A stretch of DNA of 64,000 nt from Rhabdothermincola sediminis (GTDB lineage Bacteria > Actinomycetota > Acidimicrobiia > Acidimicrobiales > Acidimicrobilacustridaceae). Both the position numbers and the translations under genes were made by a program. Positions 35,591 to 44,436 of this stretch are shown here, piece by piece (the first letter of the stretch is position 1; each line of letters begins with the position of its first letter). Under the pieces are notes generated by a model. It worked only from the letters and a program-made list of their open reading frames with translations, ran no database searches and was not told where the DNA came from. Location: contig NZ_JACFSZ010000015.1 of the NCBI RefSeq assembly GCF_014805525.1, positions 1 to 64,000 on the forward strand, read 5' to 3'.

Positions 35591-36795
35591 AGCCGCGTGC
35601 GCTCCTTCTCGTTGCGGAGGTCGAAAGCGATCTTCACCGCGCCACGGCGGCCGGCTGACGCCGCGTGGGCGATGGCATCCTGGTAGCGGGCCAGGGGGTA
35701 GGTGGCGCTCACCAGCCGCCCCAGGTCGGCCGCTCGCACCAACTCGAACGCCAGGTCGAAGGTGCGCCGCCGCTCGCCTGACGGGAGCTCCTCGGTGCCG
35801 TAGGCGTAGGCGCCGGCGAGCACGATCTCCCGTTGCCACAGGCCGGTGAGATCGACGTGCACGTGGCCCGGCATGCCCACCAGGGTCACCCGCCCCTTCG
35901 GGCGCACGGCGGCAAGCGCATCGGCGAGGCTCGCGGCGGAGCCGACGCAGTCGATGACGTGGTCGGCGCCGCCGGTCAAGCGAGTGATCCGCCCGTCGCC
36001 GAGGGCCATGGTGCCAGTGAGGCGGCGCACGGCGCGCAGCACCTCGTCCGGTTCGGCCAGCAGGTCGGCGCCGAGGGCCCGGGCCAGCTCGCGTTGGGTG
36101 GGGTGCTTGGCCACGGCGAGGATCGAACCTGCCGGGGTGAAGTGGCGCAGCGCGGCGGTGACCAGCAGGCCAAGGGTGCCCGTGCCGAGCACCACCACCG
36201 AGTCGCCTTCTCGGATGCCCGCGGTGAGCGCGGCGTGCACCGCGCACGCGGTGGGCTCCACCATCACCGCGGCCTCGTCGCTCATCGATGCCGGCACCGG
36301 GTGCAGCTGGCTCGGGTGGGCGACCATCAACGTCGACCAGCCGCCGCCGGTGTCGTGGCAGAACCCACTCTGCAGACCGGGGGCCAACGCGCCGAACGCG
36401 ATGTGCTCGCAGTTGCCAAGATCACCGCGACCGCACGCCGCGCACGGCGGGTCGATGCCCCGGGTGACGCAGCCGAGCACCGGCTCGACCACCACCCGGT
36501 CCGAGCCGTCGGAGCCGGTGCGGTCGGCCACCACCTCGTGCCCCGGCACGAACGGGAAGGACACGATCGGCTCGAAGTAGCGGGAGGCGTGGCCGTCGAT
36601 GGTCGACAGGTCGCTGCCACAGATACCCGCCAGTCGGGGGCGGATCACCACCCAGTCGGGGCCAGGCAGCTCCGGTGGGTCGAGGTCACGCAGGCGCAGC
36701 GGCCCGACCTTGGCTCCGGCGCCCGGGGTGAGACGCCCCGCGGCGGCCGCGGCCGCGTAGCGGGCCGGGCGGGCCTCGAACTGCAGCGCCTTCAC
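35587..36795 (-). CDS. Zinc-dependent alcohol dehydrogenase family protein
   Basis: 402 residues of the medium-chain zinc dehydrogenase family. Catalytic zinc ligand regions are GICGSDLSTIDGH and GHEVVADR. A Cys-rich lobe (LGCVTRGIDPPCAAC, then GNCEH) resembles the structural zinc site, with somewhat unusual spacing. The nucleotide-binding motif is VVLGTGTLGLLVTAAL (about 210). GTG at 36795 overlaps the reductase stop (GTGA), and its own stop overlaps the LarA-like start (ATGA). With a fatty acyl-CoA reductase upstream, oxidation or reduction of a long-chain alcohol or aldehyde is a fair guess. Confidence 0.88.
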   Translation of the reverse strand: MKALQFEARPARYAAAAAAGRLTPGAGAKVGPLRLRDLDPPELPGPDWVVIRPRLAGICGSDLSTIDGHASRYFEPIVSFPFVPGHEVVADRTGSDGSDRVVVEPVLGCVTRGIDPPCAACGRGDLGNCEHIAFGALAPGLQSGFCHDTGGGWSTLMVAHPSQLHPVPASMSDEAAVMVEPTACAVHAALTAGIREGDSVVVLGTGTLGLLVTAALRHFTPAGSILAVAKHPTQRELARALGADLLAEPDEVLRAVRRLTGTMALGDGRITRLTGGADHVIDCVGSAASLADALAAVRPKGRVTLVGMPGHVHVDLTGLWQREIVLAGAYAYGTEELPSGERRRTFDLAFELVRAADLGRLVSATYPLARYQDAIAHAASAGRRGAVKIAFDLRNEKERTRL

Positions 36796-39134
36796 CGGCG
36801 CCGCCCGGTAGCCGCCACGCCGCCCGTGTGGCGGGGGGCGATGGGGATCAGCACTCGGGGGGCGCCGGGGGCCTTCCCGAAGTGTTCGATGAGCCAACCC
36901 CGCTTGCGGGCCAGGGAGGCCAGCCGGGTCTCGGGGTTGACCGCCACCGGGAACCCCACCGCCTCCAGCATGGGCAGGTCGCTGGTGGAGTCGGCATAGG
37001 CGACCGATTCGCGCAGGTCGACACCGGTCGCCGCGGCGTAGTCGAACAGCGCCTGGGCCCGGCTCTCGCCGGTGGGGGGGACGCTGGCGAGCTCCCCCAC
37101 GTAGGTGCCGCGCTCGGTGCGCATGGTGGCGGCGACGATGTCGTCGAACAGCGGCCGCAGCGGGTTCACCACGAAGTCCAGGGCCCCGGTGATCAGCACC
37201 GTGCGATGGCCGAGGCGGCGGTGCTCGCGCACCCGGCGGATCGCGGCCGGGAAGGACTTGGCCAGGATGAGGGCGGAGAACATCTCCGCCGTGTCCTCGT
37301 CGATCTGCTCGACGGGTGCGCCGTCGTAGCGGCGGTAGAAGAGGCGCAGGAAGTCGCTGCGGTCCTTGCGGTCGAGGGCGAGCAGCGACGGGGCCTCGGC
37401 CAGGGTGCGGGCCACGAAGCGGAGCCGGTCGTCGCGGGGGAGGCGGCGGGTGGCGAGCCAGGCGTAGGAGGCGACCACGTTCGACGCGATCAGCGTGTTC
37501 TCCAGGTCGAAGGCCGCCATCTGCCGTTGGGGGGAGAGCACCTGGGCTCGCAGGCGCTCGTCACGGCTGGGCCCGGTGCGCCCTCCCGGGGTGGTGCGCA
37601 CCCGGGCGTGCTTCACGACCGACGGCAGGTGGATCTCGGTGACGTAGCGCTCCCAGTCGATCACCCGGGGGTCGAAGCAGAAGTCCCGGCGGTCCTCGTC
37701 GGTCTGTCGCTCCCACATGGCCAGCAGCCGGTCGAGCCCGTACACCGCCTCGCACTCCGCGTACGCGCCGTACAGCTCGACGTAGGACAGGGCACGCTCG
37801 GCCTCCTCTCGTTTCTCCTCGATCGTGGCTCCGAGCTCGGCCTGCTTGCCTCGTAGGGGCAGCGCGCCGAGCACCCGTTCGGCCTTCTCCAGCGTCTTCT
37901 TGGCCTTGGTGAGCTGGCCCTGCACTTTGCCCCGGCCGGGGAACGACCACTTGGGCACCACGATCGGCTGGCCCTTGGCGTCGTAGAGCGGATGCTCCGC
38001 GAACCAGTCGCTCACCAGGTCGACGAGACGGCGGTACCGCAGCGGGTTCTGCGATCCGGACGCCACCTGGACCACGTTCGGTTCGGGGCCCGGCCCTTCC
38101 GCGGCCACGGCGATGATCGCCGCGGTCACCAGGTCGACGGGGATCACGTCCACGATCCCCTCGGGCACGCCGGGGAACTGCTTGAGCAGGCCCCGGGCAT
38201 AGGAGATGATCACCGGCTCGGCCATCCGGAAGCCGCGGATCCAACCCGGGCGGGGCTCGGCCAGCGCGGACTCGATGATCGACGGCCGCACGATGCTCAC
38301 CGGCACCGCCCCCCGGGTCTCGACGAGCGCCCGCTCACCGAGGGCCTTGGTGTAGGCGTAGGCGTCAGGCCAGCCGAGGGAGGCGGCCCGGGCCCTTCCC
38401 GCTTCGACCATGCGGTCGGACACCCATCGCTGGCGGAGCTGCTCGGTCTTCTCCGCCAGCAGGGGACCTCCGGCCGCACCCAGCTCGGCCCGGGCCCGGG
38501 CGCGCAGCTCGGCCAGGCGCTGCGGGGTGCGGCTCTCGGCCTCCGCGTCCTGGCGGGCGCGGCGGGCGCCGTCGACCTCGCGCCGCCAGTCCACGTCGAC
38601 GAAGAAGGGGCTCTCGTGGACGAGCTGCTCGGGCGCGGCCCCTCGCCGGTTGCCCGCCACGTAGCAGGTCGACACCGCGATCAGGTGGGGGGTGGCGCCG
38701 AGCTCGCCGAGTACGGCCGCGAGGCGCGCCGGCCCGAGGAGGTTGACCTCGACCGCGGTGTCGAGCGGCGAGTCGAACGAGACCGTGGCCGCCGAGTGGA
38801 TGACGGTGTCGCAGCTCGCCAGGATCGCCCGGCCCTCCTCGTCGAGACCCAGACCATCCCGCCCGACGTCGCCGGCCACCGCTCGGACCCGGCGGGCGGT
38901 CATCTCGGCGAACCCGTCCCGGCCCAGCTCGGCTCGCAGCCGGTCGAAGGCGTCGTTCTTGAGGATCTCCCGCTGCACCCGCTGGTCGACCGACGAGCGC
39001 TTGCCGGGACGCACCAGCAGCACCACCTCGCACTCGGGCACCGAGCGCAGCAGCCGCTCGAGCACGTTGGTGCCGAGGAACCCGGTGGTCCCGGTGAGGA
39101 AGAGGCGCCGACCGGCGAGCGCGTCGCGGATCAC
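36792..39134 (-). CDS. Fatty acyl-CoA reductase (extended SDR) fused to HAD-IB hydrolase
   Basis: About 780 residues with two domains. The N-terminal part is an NAD-binding_4 reductase: LFLTGTTGFLGTNVLERLL binds the nucleotide, STCYVAG and YAYTKALGE hold the catalytic Ser/Tyr-x-x-x-Lys, and a helical segment follows (about 400-530). The C-terminal part (from about 540) is a HAD-IB phosphatase with FDLENTL, where the second acidic residue of the DxD motif is Glu, and YADSTSDLPML as motif IV. Such reductases turn acyl-CoA or acyl-ACP into aldehyde or alcohol. GTG at 39134 lies 6 bases after GACAAT; an ATG at 39152 is the alternative, but it sits inside the palindromic operator. It is first in a four-gene operon. 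Confidence 0.87.
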   Translation of the reverse strand: MIRDALAGRRLFLTGTTGFLGTNVLERLLRSVPECEVVLLVRPGKRSSVDQRVQREILKNDAFDRLRAELGRDGFAEMTARRVRAVAGDVGRDGLGLDEEGRAILASCDTVIHSAATVSFDSPLDTAVEVNLLGPARLAAVLGELGATPHLIAVSTCYVAGNRRGAAPEQLVHESPFFVDVDWRREVDGARRARQDAEAESRTPQRLAELRARARAELGAAGGPLLAEKTEQLRQRWVSDRMVEAGRARAASLGWPDAYAYTKALGERALVETRGAVPVSIVRPSIIESALAEPRPGWIRGFRMAEPVIISYARGLLKQFPGVPEGIVDVIPVDLVTAAIIAVAAEGPGPEPNVVQVASGSQNPLRYRRLVDLVSDWFAEHPLYDAKGQPIVVPKWSFPGRGKVQGQLTKAKKTLEKAERVLGALPLRGKQAELGATIEEKREEAERALSYVELYGAYAECEAVYGLDRLLAMWERQTDEDRRDFCFDPRVIDWERYVTEIHLPSVVKHARVRTTPGGRTGPSRDERLRAQVLSPQRQMAAFDLENTLIASNVVASYAWLATRRLPRDDRLRFVARTLAEAPSLLALDRKDRSDFLRLFYRRYDGAPVEQIDEDTAEMFSALILAKSFPAAIRRVREHRRLGHRTVLITGALDFVVNPLRPLFDDIVAATMRTERGTYVGELASVPPTGESRAQALFDYAAATGVDLRESVAYADSTSDLPMLEAVGFPVAVNPETRLASLARKRGWLIEHFGKAPGAPRVLIPIAPRHTGGVAATGRRR

Positions 39135-39146
39135 GGGGCCATTGTC

Positions 39147-39158
39147 TACCATTTGGTA
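39147..39158. promoter_or_regulatory. Palindromic operator/promoter between reductase operon and tetR
   Basis: TACCA-TT-TGGTA sits between the two divergent genes. TACCAT (39147-39152) lies 7 bases before the tetR GTG and can serve as its -10. The same palindrome overlies the promoter region of the reductase operon. One bound TetR dimer could therefore block both directions. Confidence 0.6.
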
Positions 39159-39159
39159 A

Positions 39160-39792
39160 GTGACGGCCAAAGCCCCGGTGGTGACACCTCCCGGCACTCG
39201 CGGCGAGAGCACCCGTGAACGGGTGCTCGATGCTGCTCTGGCCTCGTTCGGCACCAAGGGCTACGAGGCGACCTCCCTCGATCATCTGGCCGTGGATCTC
39301 GGGGTGCGCAAGCAGACCATCCTCTACTACTTCCCCGCCAAGGCCGATCTGCTCGACGCGGTGGTGGACCGCGCGGCTGATGACCTGGCGAGCGCGCTCG
39401 AGGCGGCTGTGGCGGACGCGGGTGACGGGTTCGCCCGGGTGGAGGCGATCGTGCGGTCCGTGTTCCGCTTGGCCATGCGCCGGCCCGAGCTGCTGGGCCT
39501 GCTTCGGGAGGTCAGCCGCCTCGGCTCACCGGTCGCCACCCGGCTGACGGAGCGCTTCGAGCCCCTCGTCGCCCGGGCCACCGCCTTCCTCGAGGCCGAG
39601 ATGGCCGCGGGCCGGGTCCGCACCTGCGACGCCCGGTTGCTGCTGCTCTCCGTGTACTCCACCGTGCTCGGGGTGGCGACGGAGGTCGAGGTCCTGCGGG
39701 CGGTGGGGATCGAGCCGACGTTGCGGTCGATGGCGGTCCGGCGCCGGGAGCTGCTGCGGTTCCTGCACTCGGCGCTGGCGACCGACGGCTGA
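39160..39792 (+). CDS. TetR-family transcriptional regulator
   Basis: 210 residues. The DNA-binding domain is clear at about 15-65 (TRERVLDAALASFGTKGYEA, LAVDLGVRKQTILYYFPAKA), followed by a ligand domain without a recognisable subfamily. It starts with GTG directly behind a TACCAT hexamer, so the message is probably leaderless. It is divergent from the reductase/dehydrogenase/LarA/PlsC operon with almost no spacer, which makes it the likely repressor of that operon. An acyl-CoA or related lipid ligand would fit but is not shown. Confidence 0.9.
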   Translation: MTAKAPVVTPPGTRGESTRERVLDAALASFGTKGYEATSLDHLAVDLGVRKQTILYYFPAKADLLDAVVDRAADDLASALEAAVADAGDGFARVEAIVRSVFRLAMRRPELLGLLREVSRLGSPVATRLTERFEPLVARATAFLEAEMAAGRVRTCDARLLLLSVYSTVLGVATEVEVLRAVGIEPTLRSMAVRRRELLRFLHSALATDG

Positions 39793-39832
39793 TCACCGAG
39801 AGCAACCGCGCGAGGGGCAGACTGTCGCCCGT

Positions 39833-40771
39833 ATGGCCGAGCAGCCCGCAGCGACCGGACCCGGAGACGGTGCGTCCGGCGTGACGGACCTGGCCAGGTC
39901 CCAGGAGCGCTCCCGCCTCGCCCGGGCCCGGGCCGCGGCTCGTGACCGGGCGGCGCTCTACGCGGACATCGCCAACCGCCGGTGGCCGGCCGTGGTCATG
40001 CTGGCCGACCTCTGGCGGCGCTACCGGCGGCTGAACGGCACCGCCCTGGCCGGGAACCTGGCTTTCCGGATCTTCGTGTGGTTGCTGCCGGTGACCCTCA
40101 TGATCGTCGCCCTGCTAGCGGTGGCCAACGACGGTGGTGTCGAGGTCGAGGAGCAGGTCGGCAACCGGCTCGGGGACGCCTTCCGGCAGGCGGTCAGCAC
40201 CTCGATCGCCGACGGCCGCACCTCGAAGTGGCAGGCGGCTGGCGTGGCCCTGGTCGGCTTGGTGCTCGCGTCGTCGGGTCTGCTCTCGGCGTTCCACTAC
40301 GCGGCGCTCCAGCTCTGGGAGCTGCCACCGGGCCCGCCTCCTCGCCGAGCGGCTCGGGCCGCGAAGCTGGCGGGTGCGCTCACCTTCACCGTGGTCGTGC
40401 TGGCGGTGCTCGGCGCGGTGCGCAGCAGCGGGATCGTCGTCGGGCTGATGGCCGTGGCCGTGAACGCCGTGTTCACGGCGGGCCTGCTCGTGGCGCTGTT
40501 CTGGATGATGCCCCGCCGAGCCACCTCCTGGCCGTGGCTGGTGCCAGGGGCGCTGGCAGGCGCGGCGGCGGTGGTCGTGCTGCAGGCGTACACCGCGTTC
40601 TGGTTGCCCCGGCACGTGGCGTCGCTGTCGACCACCTACGGGACCTTCGGCATCGCCGCGGCCGCACTCGGCTACCTGTTCCTCAACGGGCTCATCATCG
40701 TGGTCGCGATGCTGGTGAACGTCGTGTGGTGGGACTACCACCAAGCCCGTGATCAGCTCTCCAGCCCGTAG
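39833..40771 (+). CDS. YihY/BrkB-family membrane protein
   Basis: 312 residues. A charged cytoplasmic N-terminus (about 1-70) precedes six predicted membrane segments, with the family's LAGNLAFRIFVWLLPVTLM at the first and GTFGIAAAALGYLFLNGLII near the last. YihY/BrkB proteins are common inner-membrane proteins; the old ribonuclease BN assignment is wrong for the family and no transport activity is settled. It is monocistronic as far as can be seen. The perfect hairpin at 40840-40879 follows. Confidence 0.85.
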   Translation: MAEQPAATGPGDGASGVTDLARSQERSRLARARAAARDRAALYADIANRRWPAVVMLADLWRRYRRLNGTALAGNLAFRIFVWLLPVTLMIVALLAVANDGGVEVEEQVGNRLGDAFRQAVSTSIADGRTSKWQAAGVALVGLVLASSGLLSAFHYAALQLWELPPGPPPRRAARAAKLAGALTFTVVVLAVLGAVRSSGIVVGLMAVAVNAVFTAGLLVALFWMMPRRATSWPWLVPGALAGAAAVVVLQAYTAFWLPRHVASLSTTYGTFGIAAAALGYLFLNGLIIVVAMLVNVVWWDYHQARDQLSSP

Positions 40772-40839
40772 AGCAGCCGACGTCGACCCGCCTCCGTGTT
40801 CCCGTCCCCCGTGCGTGTGCGAGCCCCTGTTCGCGTTCT

Positions 40840-40879
40840 GGCATGTCAAACGCGTGCGGTGGCACGCGTTTGACATGCC
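40840..40879. repeat. Perfect 18-bp-armed palindrome, relative of the 7133-7366 repeat
   Basis: GGCATGTCAAACGCGTGC (40840-40857), loop GGTG, then the exact reverse complement (40862-40879). The flanks also match the 82-bp unit (CGCGTTCTGG before, CCGGTT after). It lies between convergent yihY and SMP-30 genes. It could act as a two-way terminator or be a mobile palindromic element. Confidence 0.9.
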
Positions 40880-40922
40880 GGTTGGTGGGGCGGGGAGTTG
40901 GAGCGAGCGCGGCGGGTGGTGG

Positions 40923-41762
40923 TCAGGTCGGGCCGGGCACGTCGACCCGGGTGGCCTCGATGTGGCCGGAGCGCAGCTCGGCGGTGCGGGCGGGGTTCGA
41001 CGACTCGGCCGTGCACACGTAGAGCGTGCGCCCGTCCGACCCGCCGAGGACGCACGCGTAGGCGCCCCGGTCGCCCGTCGATCGCCAGTCGACCGCGCCG
41101 GCACCCTCCACGACCCGCATCACCCCCTTGTTCACCGGGTCCGCCACCCAGATCGCACCTTCGGCGTCGATGCAGATGCCATCCGGCACGTTCGGGCGCA
41201 GGTCCGCCCAGATCCGGCTGTTGGCCAGTGAGCCGTCGGGGCAGATGTCGTAGGCCGACAGGCGCTGGCCGAACGACTCCGCCACGATCAGCGTGCGGCC
41301 ATCGGCGGTGACCACCGAGCCGTTCGGGAACAGCAGCTCCTCGATGACCACCCACGCGTCGCCGTCAGGGGTGACGCAGACCATGTTGGCGCCCGTGAAC
41401 TCCTCGCCGGCGTCGAGGTCGAAGCCGAAGTTGCCGACGTACGCGTGGCCGGCGGCGTCTACCACCATGTCGTTGCAATGGAAGGTGGCGAACGGGCTGA
41501 GATCGGCGACCTCGTGCAAGCCGTCGGCGTCGAGGCGCAGGAGCCGGCGGTCGGTCATCGACACCACGAGCATCGTGCCGTCCGGCCACCACCCCAGGCC
41601 GGCGGGTTGGCCGGGCACCTCGCACACCAGCTCGGTCTGGCCTTGTTCCGTCATGGCCCAGACCTTGCGGTCGTGCATGTCGGAGAACCACAGGCGCCCC
41701 TCGTGCCATCGGGGGCACTCCGGGAAGACGAGCTGGTCGAGCAAGGTGGTGAACTCGGACAA
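40923..41762 (-). CDS. SMP-30/gluconolactonase/LRE-family protein
   Basis: 279 residues forming a six-bladed propeller of the SMP-30 type. Likely metal ligands are the Glu in FPECPRWHEGRLWFSD, an Asn in the NGSVVTADG region, and the Asp in DGICIDAEGAIWVADP. Family members hydrolyse sugar lactones or related esters with a divalent metal. No sugar acid genes flank it, so the substrate is open. It begins with TTG and has no signal peptide. Confidence 0.88.
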   Translation of the reverse strand: MSEFTTLLDQLVFPECPRWHEGRLWFSDMHDRKVWAMTEQGQTELVCEVPGQPAGLGWWPDGTMLVVSMTDRRLLRLDADGLHEVADLSPFATFHCNDMVVDAAGHAYVGNFGFDLDAGEEFTGANMVCVTPDGDAWVVIEELLFPNGSVVTADGRTLIVAESFGQRLSAYDICPDGSLANSRIWADLRPNVPDGICIDAEGAIWVADPVNKGVMRVVEGAGAVDWRSTGDRGAYACVLGGSDGRTLYVCTAESSNPARTAELRSGHIEATRVDVPGPT

Positions 41763-41830
41763 GGTGGCTCTCAGCTCTCCTCGGGTCGGGCGGCTCGCGG
41801 CCGGGATCGTGACGCTCGATCAGGGTTCGA

Positions 41831-42898
41831 TCAGGACGTACGCCGCTTGGCGGCCCTGCGAGCGTACCGTTCGAGCGCGAGCCGGATCAGCTCATCGATG
41901 AGCGCTCCGTAGCCCAGCCCCGATGCCTCCCACAGCTTCGGGTACATCGAGATCGGGGTGAATCCCGGGATGGTGTTGACCTCGTTGACCAGCAGGCCGC
42001 GGCCCGCCTCTTCGTAGAAGAAGTCGACCCGGGCCATGCCTTCGCAGCGCAGGGCGGTGAACGCTCGCAGGGCCAGCTGCCGCGCCTGCGCGGACACCGG
42101 CTCGGGGAGGTCGGCCGGGATGACCGTCCGCGCGGCACCGTCGAGGTACTTGTCCTCGTAGTCGTAGAACTCCGCGCCGGGCACGATCTCCCCGACGACC
42201 GATGCGCGGGGGTCGAGGTTGCCGAGCACCGCGCACTCCAGCTCGCGCCCGTCGATGGCCTCCTCGACCACCAGCCACTCGTCGTAGCGCGCCGCGCTCG
42301 CCAAGGCCCGACCGAGTGAGAGCGTGTCCTTCGCCTTCGAGACACCAACCGACGAGCCCATGTTCGCTGGCTTCACGAACACCGGCAGGCCGAGCTGGTC
42401 GACGAGCTCCTCCACCAGCTCGTCGCCGATGGCCCGCTCGTGGACTGCCCGGAAGCGGGCTTGTGGCAGCCCGTTGGCGGAGAAGAGCTCCTTGGCCTTG
42501 GCCTTGTCCATGGCCAGCGCGCTGGCGAGCACGCCACAGCCGGCGTAAGGGACGCCGGCGAGCTCCAGCAGTCCCTGGACCGTGCCGTCCTCACCCAGTG
42601 GACCGTGCAAGAGCGGGAGCACCACCAACCGCTCGCCCGCCGCCGGCTCGAGCAACGCGAAGGGGCTCACCTCGGGGCCCGAGGTGGGCAGCTCCTCGGG
42701 CAGCGCATCGGGACCGGCGGCCAGCGCGCCGGCCACCTCCTCGGCGAACACCCACCGGCCGGTCGTCGTGATGGCCACCGGTTGGACGTCGTAACGCTCG
42801 AGGTCGGTCGCGGCGAGGACGTGGCGAGCGGTGACCAACGAGATCTCGTGCTCGGCGGACTGGCCCCCGAACAGCACGACCAGGCGGATGCGCTCCAC
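41831..42898 (-). CDS. ddl: D-alanine--D-alanine ligase
   Basis: 355 residues, usual for Ddl. It joins two D-Ala with ATP for peptidoglycan precursors. The N-terminus LVVLFGGQSAEHEISL binds the first D-Ala, FVKPANMGSSVGVSKA is the ATP-grasp phosphate loop, and RVDFFYEEAGRGLLVNEVNT and PGFTPISMYP hold the metal and substrate residues. GTG at 42898 follows TACGGT by 7 bases (leaderless pattern). It is divergent from murF, the next enzyme to use its product. Confidence 0.96.
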   Translation of the reverse strand: MERIRLVVLFGGQSAEHEISLVTARHVLAATDLERYDVQPVAITTTGRWVFAEEVAGALAAGPDALPEELPTSGPEVSPFALLEPAAGERLVVLPLLHGPLGEDGTVQGLLELAGVPYAGCGVLASALAMDKAKAKELFSANGLPQARFRAVHERAIGDELVEELVDQLGLPVFVKPANMGSSVGVSKAKDTLSLGRALASAARYDEWLVVEEAIDGRELECAVLGNLDPRASVVGEIVPGAEFYDYEDKYLDGAARTVIPADLPEPVSAQARQLALRAFTALRCEGMARVDFFYEEAGRGLLVNEVNTIPGFTPISMYPKLWEASGLGYGALIDELIRLALERYARRAAKRRTS

Positions 42899-42995
42899 AG
42901 CCCGGACCGTAGCCTGCGCCGGCCGCTGCGACGGCTGAGGGGCGCGCGGTGCGTGCCCCTCGTGTGGCCGGGTCCCACCAGTATCGTGCGGGCGC
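42899..42995. promoter_or_regulatory. Divergent ddl/murF promoters, both of leaderless type
   Basis: A leftward TACGGT (reverse strand of 42906-42911) is 7 bases from the ddl GTG. A rightward TATCGT (42982-42987) is 8 bases from the murF GTG. Neither gene has a clear ribosome-binding site. Confidence 0.5.
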
Positions 42996-44321
42996 GTGAG
43001 GTTCCCCGTGTCAGAAGTGGCGGCCGCGGTGTCCGGCACCGTGGTCGGTACCGCCGGTGACGAGGCCACCGTCGACGGTGCGGCGATCGACAGCCGCGAG
43101 ATGCTGGGCGGGGAACTCTTCGTGCCGATCATGGGCGTGCGCGACGGTCACGACTTCATCACGGCCGCGGTCGAGCGCGGTGCGGCGGCCTACCTGACGA
43201 GCCGAGCGGCGGAGGCCATGGCCACGGCCGAGGTGCCGGCCGTGGTGGTGGACGACACCGCCGCCGCGCTCAGCACCCTGGGCGGGCTGGCCCGGTCGCG
43301 GCTGGCGGGACCGGTGGTGGGTATCACCGGCTCGGTCGGCAAGACCACCACCAAGGACCTGCTCACCGCGGTGCTCGGGCATCGCTACCGGACCCATGCC
43401 AGCCTCCGCAGCTTCAACAACGAGTTGGGCGTGCCGCTCACGCTGGTCAACGCACCCGACGACACGGAGGCCACCGTGGTGGAGATGGGGGCCCGCGGTC
43501 ACGGGCACATCGCGGAGCTCTGCCAGGTGGCGCGTCCCACCGTCGGGGTGGTCACGACCGTCGAGCTGGTCCACACCGAGATGTTCGGTGACCTCGAGTC
43601 GGTGGCCGCGGCGAAGGGTGAGCTGATCGAGTCGCTGCCCGACGAGGGGGTGGCGGTGCTCAACGCCGACAACCCGTTCGTGGCGGAGATGGCGGCGCGC
43701 ACCAGCGCCCGGGTGGTGACCATCGGCAAGAGGGGAGAGGTGCACGCCGCTGCCGTCGAGGTCGACGGCGATCTGCGTACCCGCTTCGAACTGCGCTCGC
43801 CGTGGGGGAGCACCGAGGTGGTGCTCGCGGTGCGCGGCGCGCACAACGTGCACAACGCGCTGGCCGCGGCGGCGGTGGGCCTGGTCTGCGGGGTCGACCT
43901 GGCAGCGGTGGCCGAGGGCCTGGGCCAGGCGGAGGGGTCGCCGTGGCGGATGGACCTTCGGCGGGCCCCGAGCGGTCTGCAGGTGCTGAACGACGCCTAC
44001 AACGCCGGGCCGGCCTCGATGGAGGCCGCGCTGCATGCGCTGGCCCGCCTCGACGCCGACCGCCGCATCGCGGTGCTCGGGCCGATGGCCGAGCTCGGTG
44101 ACCACCACGAGGCCGCCCACCGGCGGGTGGCCGAGCTGGCGGTCGCGCTGGGCATCGAGGTGCTGGCGGTGGGGACCGACGACTACGGCGTGGCCTCGGT
44201 GCCCGACGCCGATGCGGCGCTCGAGTCGCTGGGCCCACTCGGCGAGGGCGACGCCGTGCTGGTCAAAGGCAGCCGGGTGGCGGGGCTGGAACACCTCGCC
44301 CATCTGCTCCACGGCGCCTGA
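42996..44321 (+). CDS. murF: UDP-N-acetylmuramoyl-tripeptide--D-alanyl-D-alanine ligase
   Basis: 441 residues with the three Mur ligase domains: N-terminal UDP-binding domain (IDSREMLGGELFVPIMG), central ATPase with GITGSVGKTTTKDLL, FNNELGVPLTLV and VEMGARGHGHIAEL, and C-terminal domain with NDAYNAGPASMEAAL and VLGPMAELG. It adds D-Ala-D-Ala to UDP-MurNAc-tripeptide. It stands apart from a dcw cluster here, next to ddl on the opposite strand. The start is GTG at 42996. Confidence 0.95.
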   Translation: MRFPVSEVAAAVSGTVVGTAGDEATVDGAAIDSREMLGGELFVPIMGVRDGHDFITAAVERGAAAYLTSRAAEAMATAEVPAVVVDDTAAALSTLGGLARSRLAGPVVGITGSVGKTTTKDLLTAVLGHRYRTHASLRSFNNELGVPLTLVNAPDDTEATVVEMGARGHGHIAELCQVARPTVGVVTTVELVHTEMFGDLESVAAAKGELIESLPDEGVAVLNADNPFVAEMAARTSARVVTIGKRGEVHAAAVEVDGDLRTRFELRSPWGSTEVVLAVRGAHNVHNALAAAAVGLVCGVDLAAVAEGLGQAEGSPWRMDLRRAPSGLQVLNDAYNAGPASMEAALHALARLDADRRIAVLGPMAELGDHHEAAHRRVAELAVALGIEVLAVGTDDYGVASVPDADAALESLGPLGEGDAVLVKGSRVAGLEHLAHLLHGA

Positions 44322-44436
44322 ACGACTCCCGCGATCGGGACCGGTCGTGGCCGGTGGCGGGGTCATGCCACGCGAGGTCGGCGATCGGTACCATCGTTCG
44401 GTTCGCCCCTCGACCCGACCACCGGGATGGTGATGC

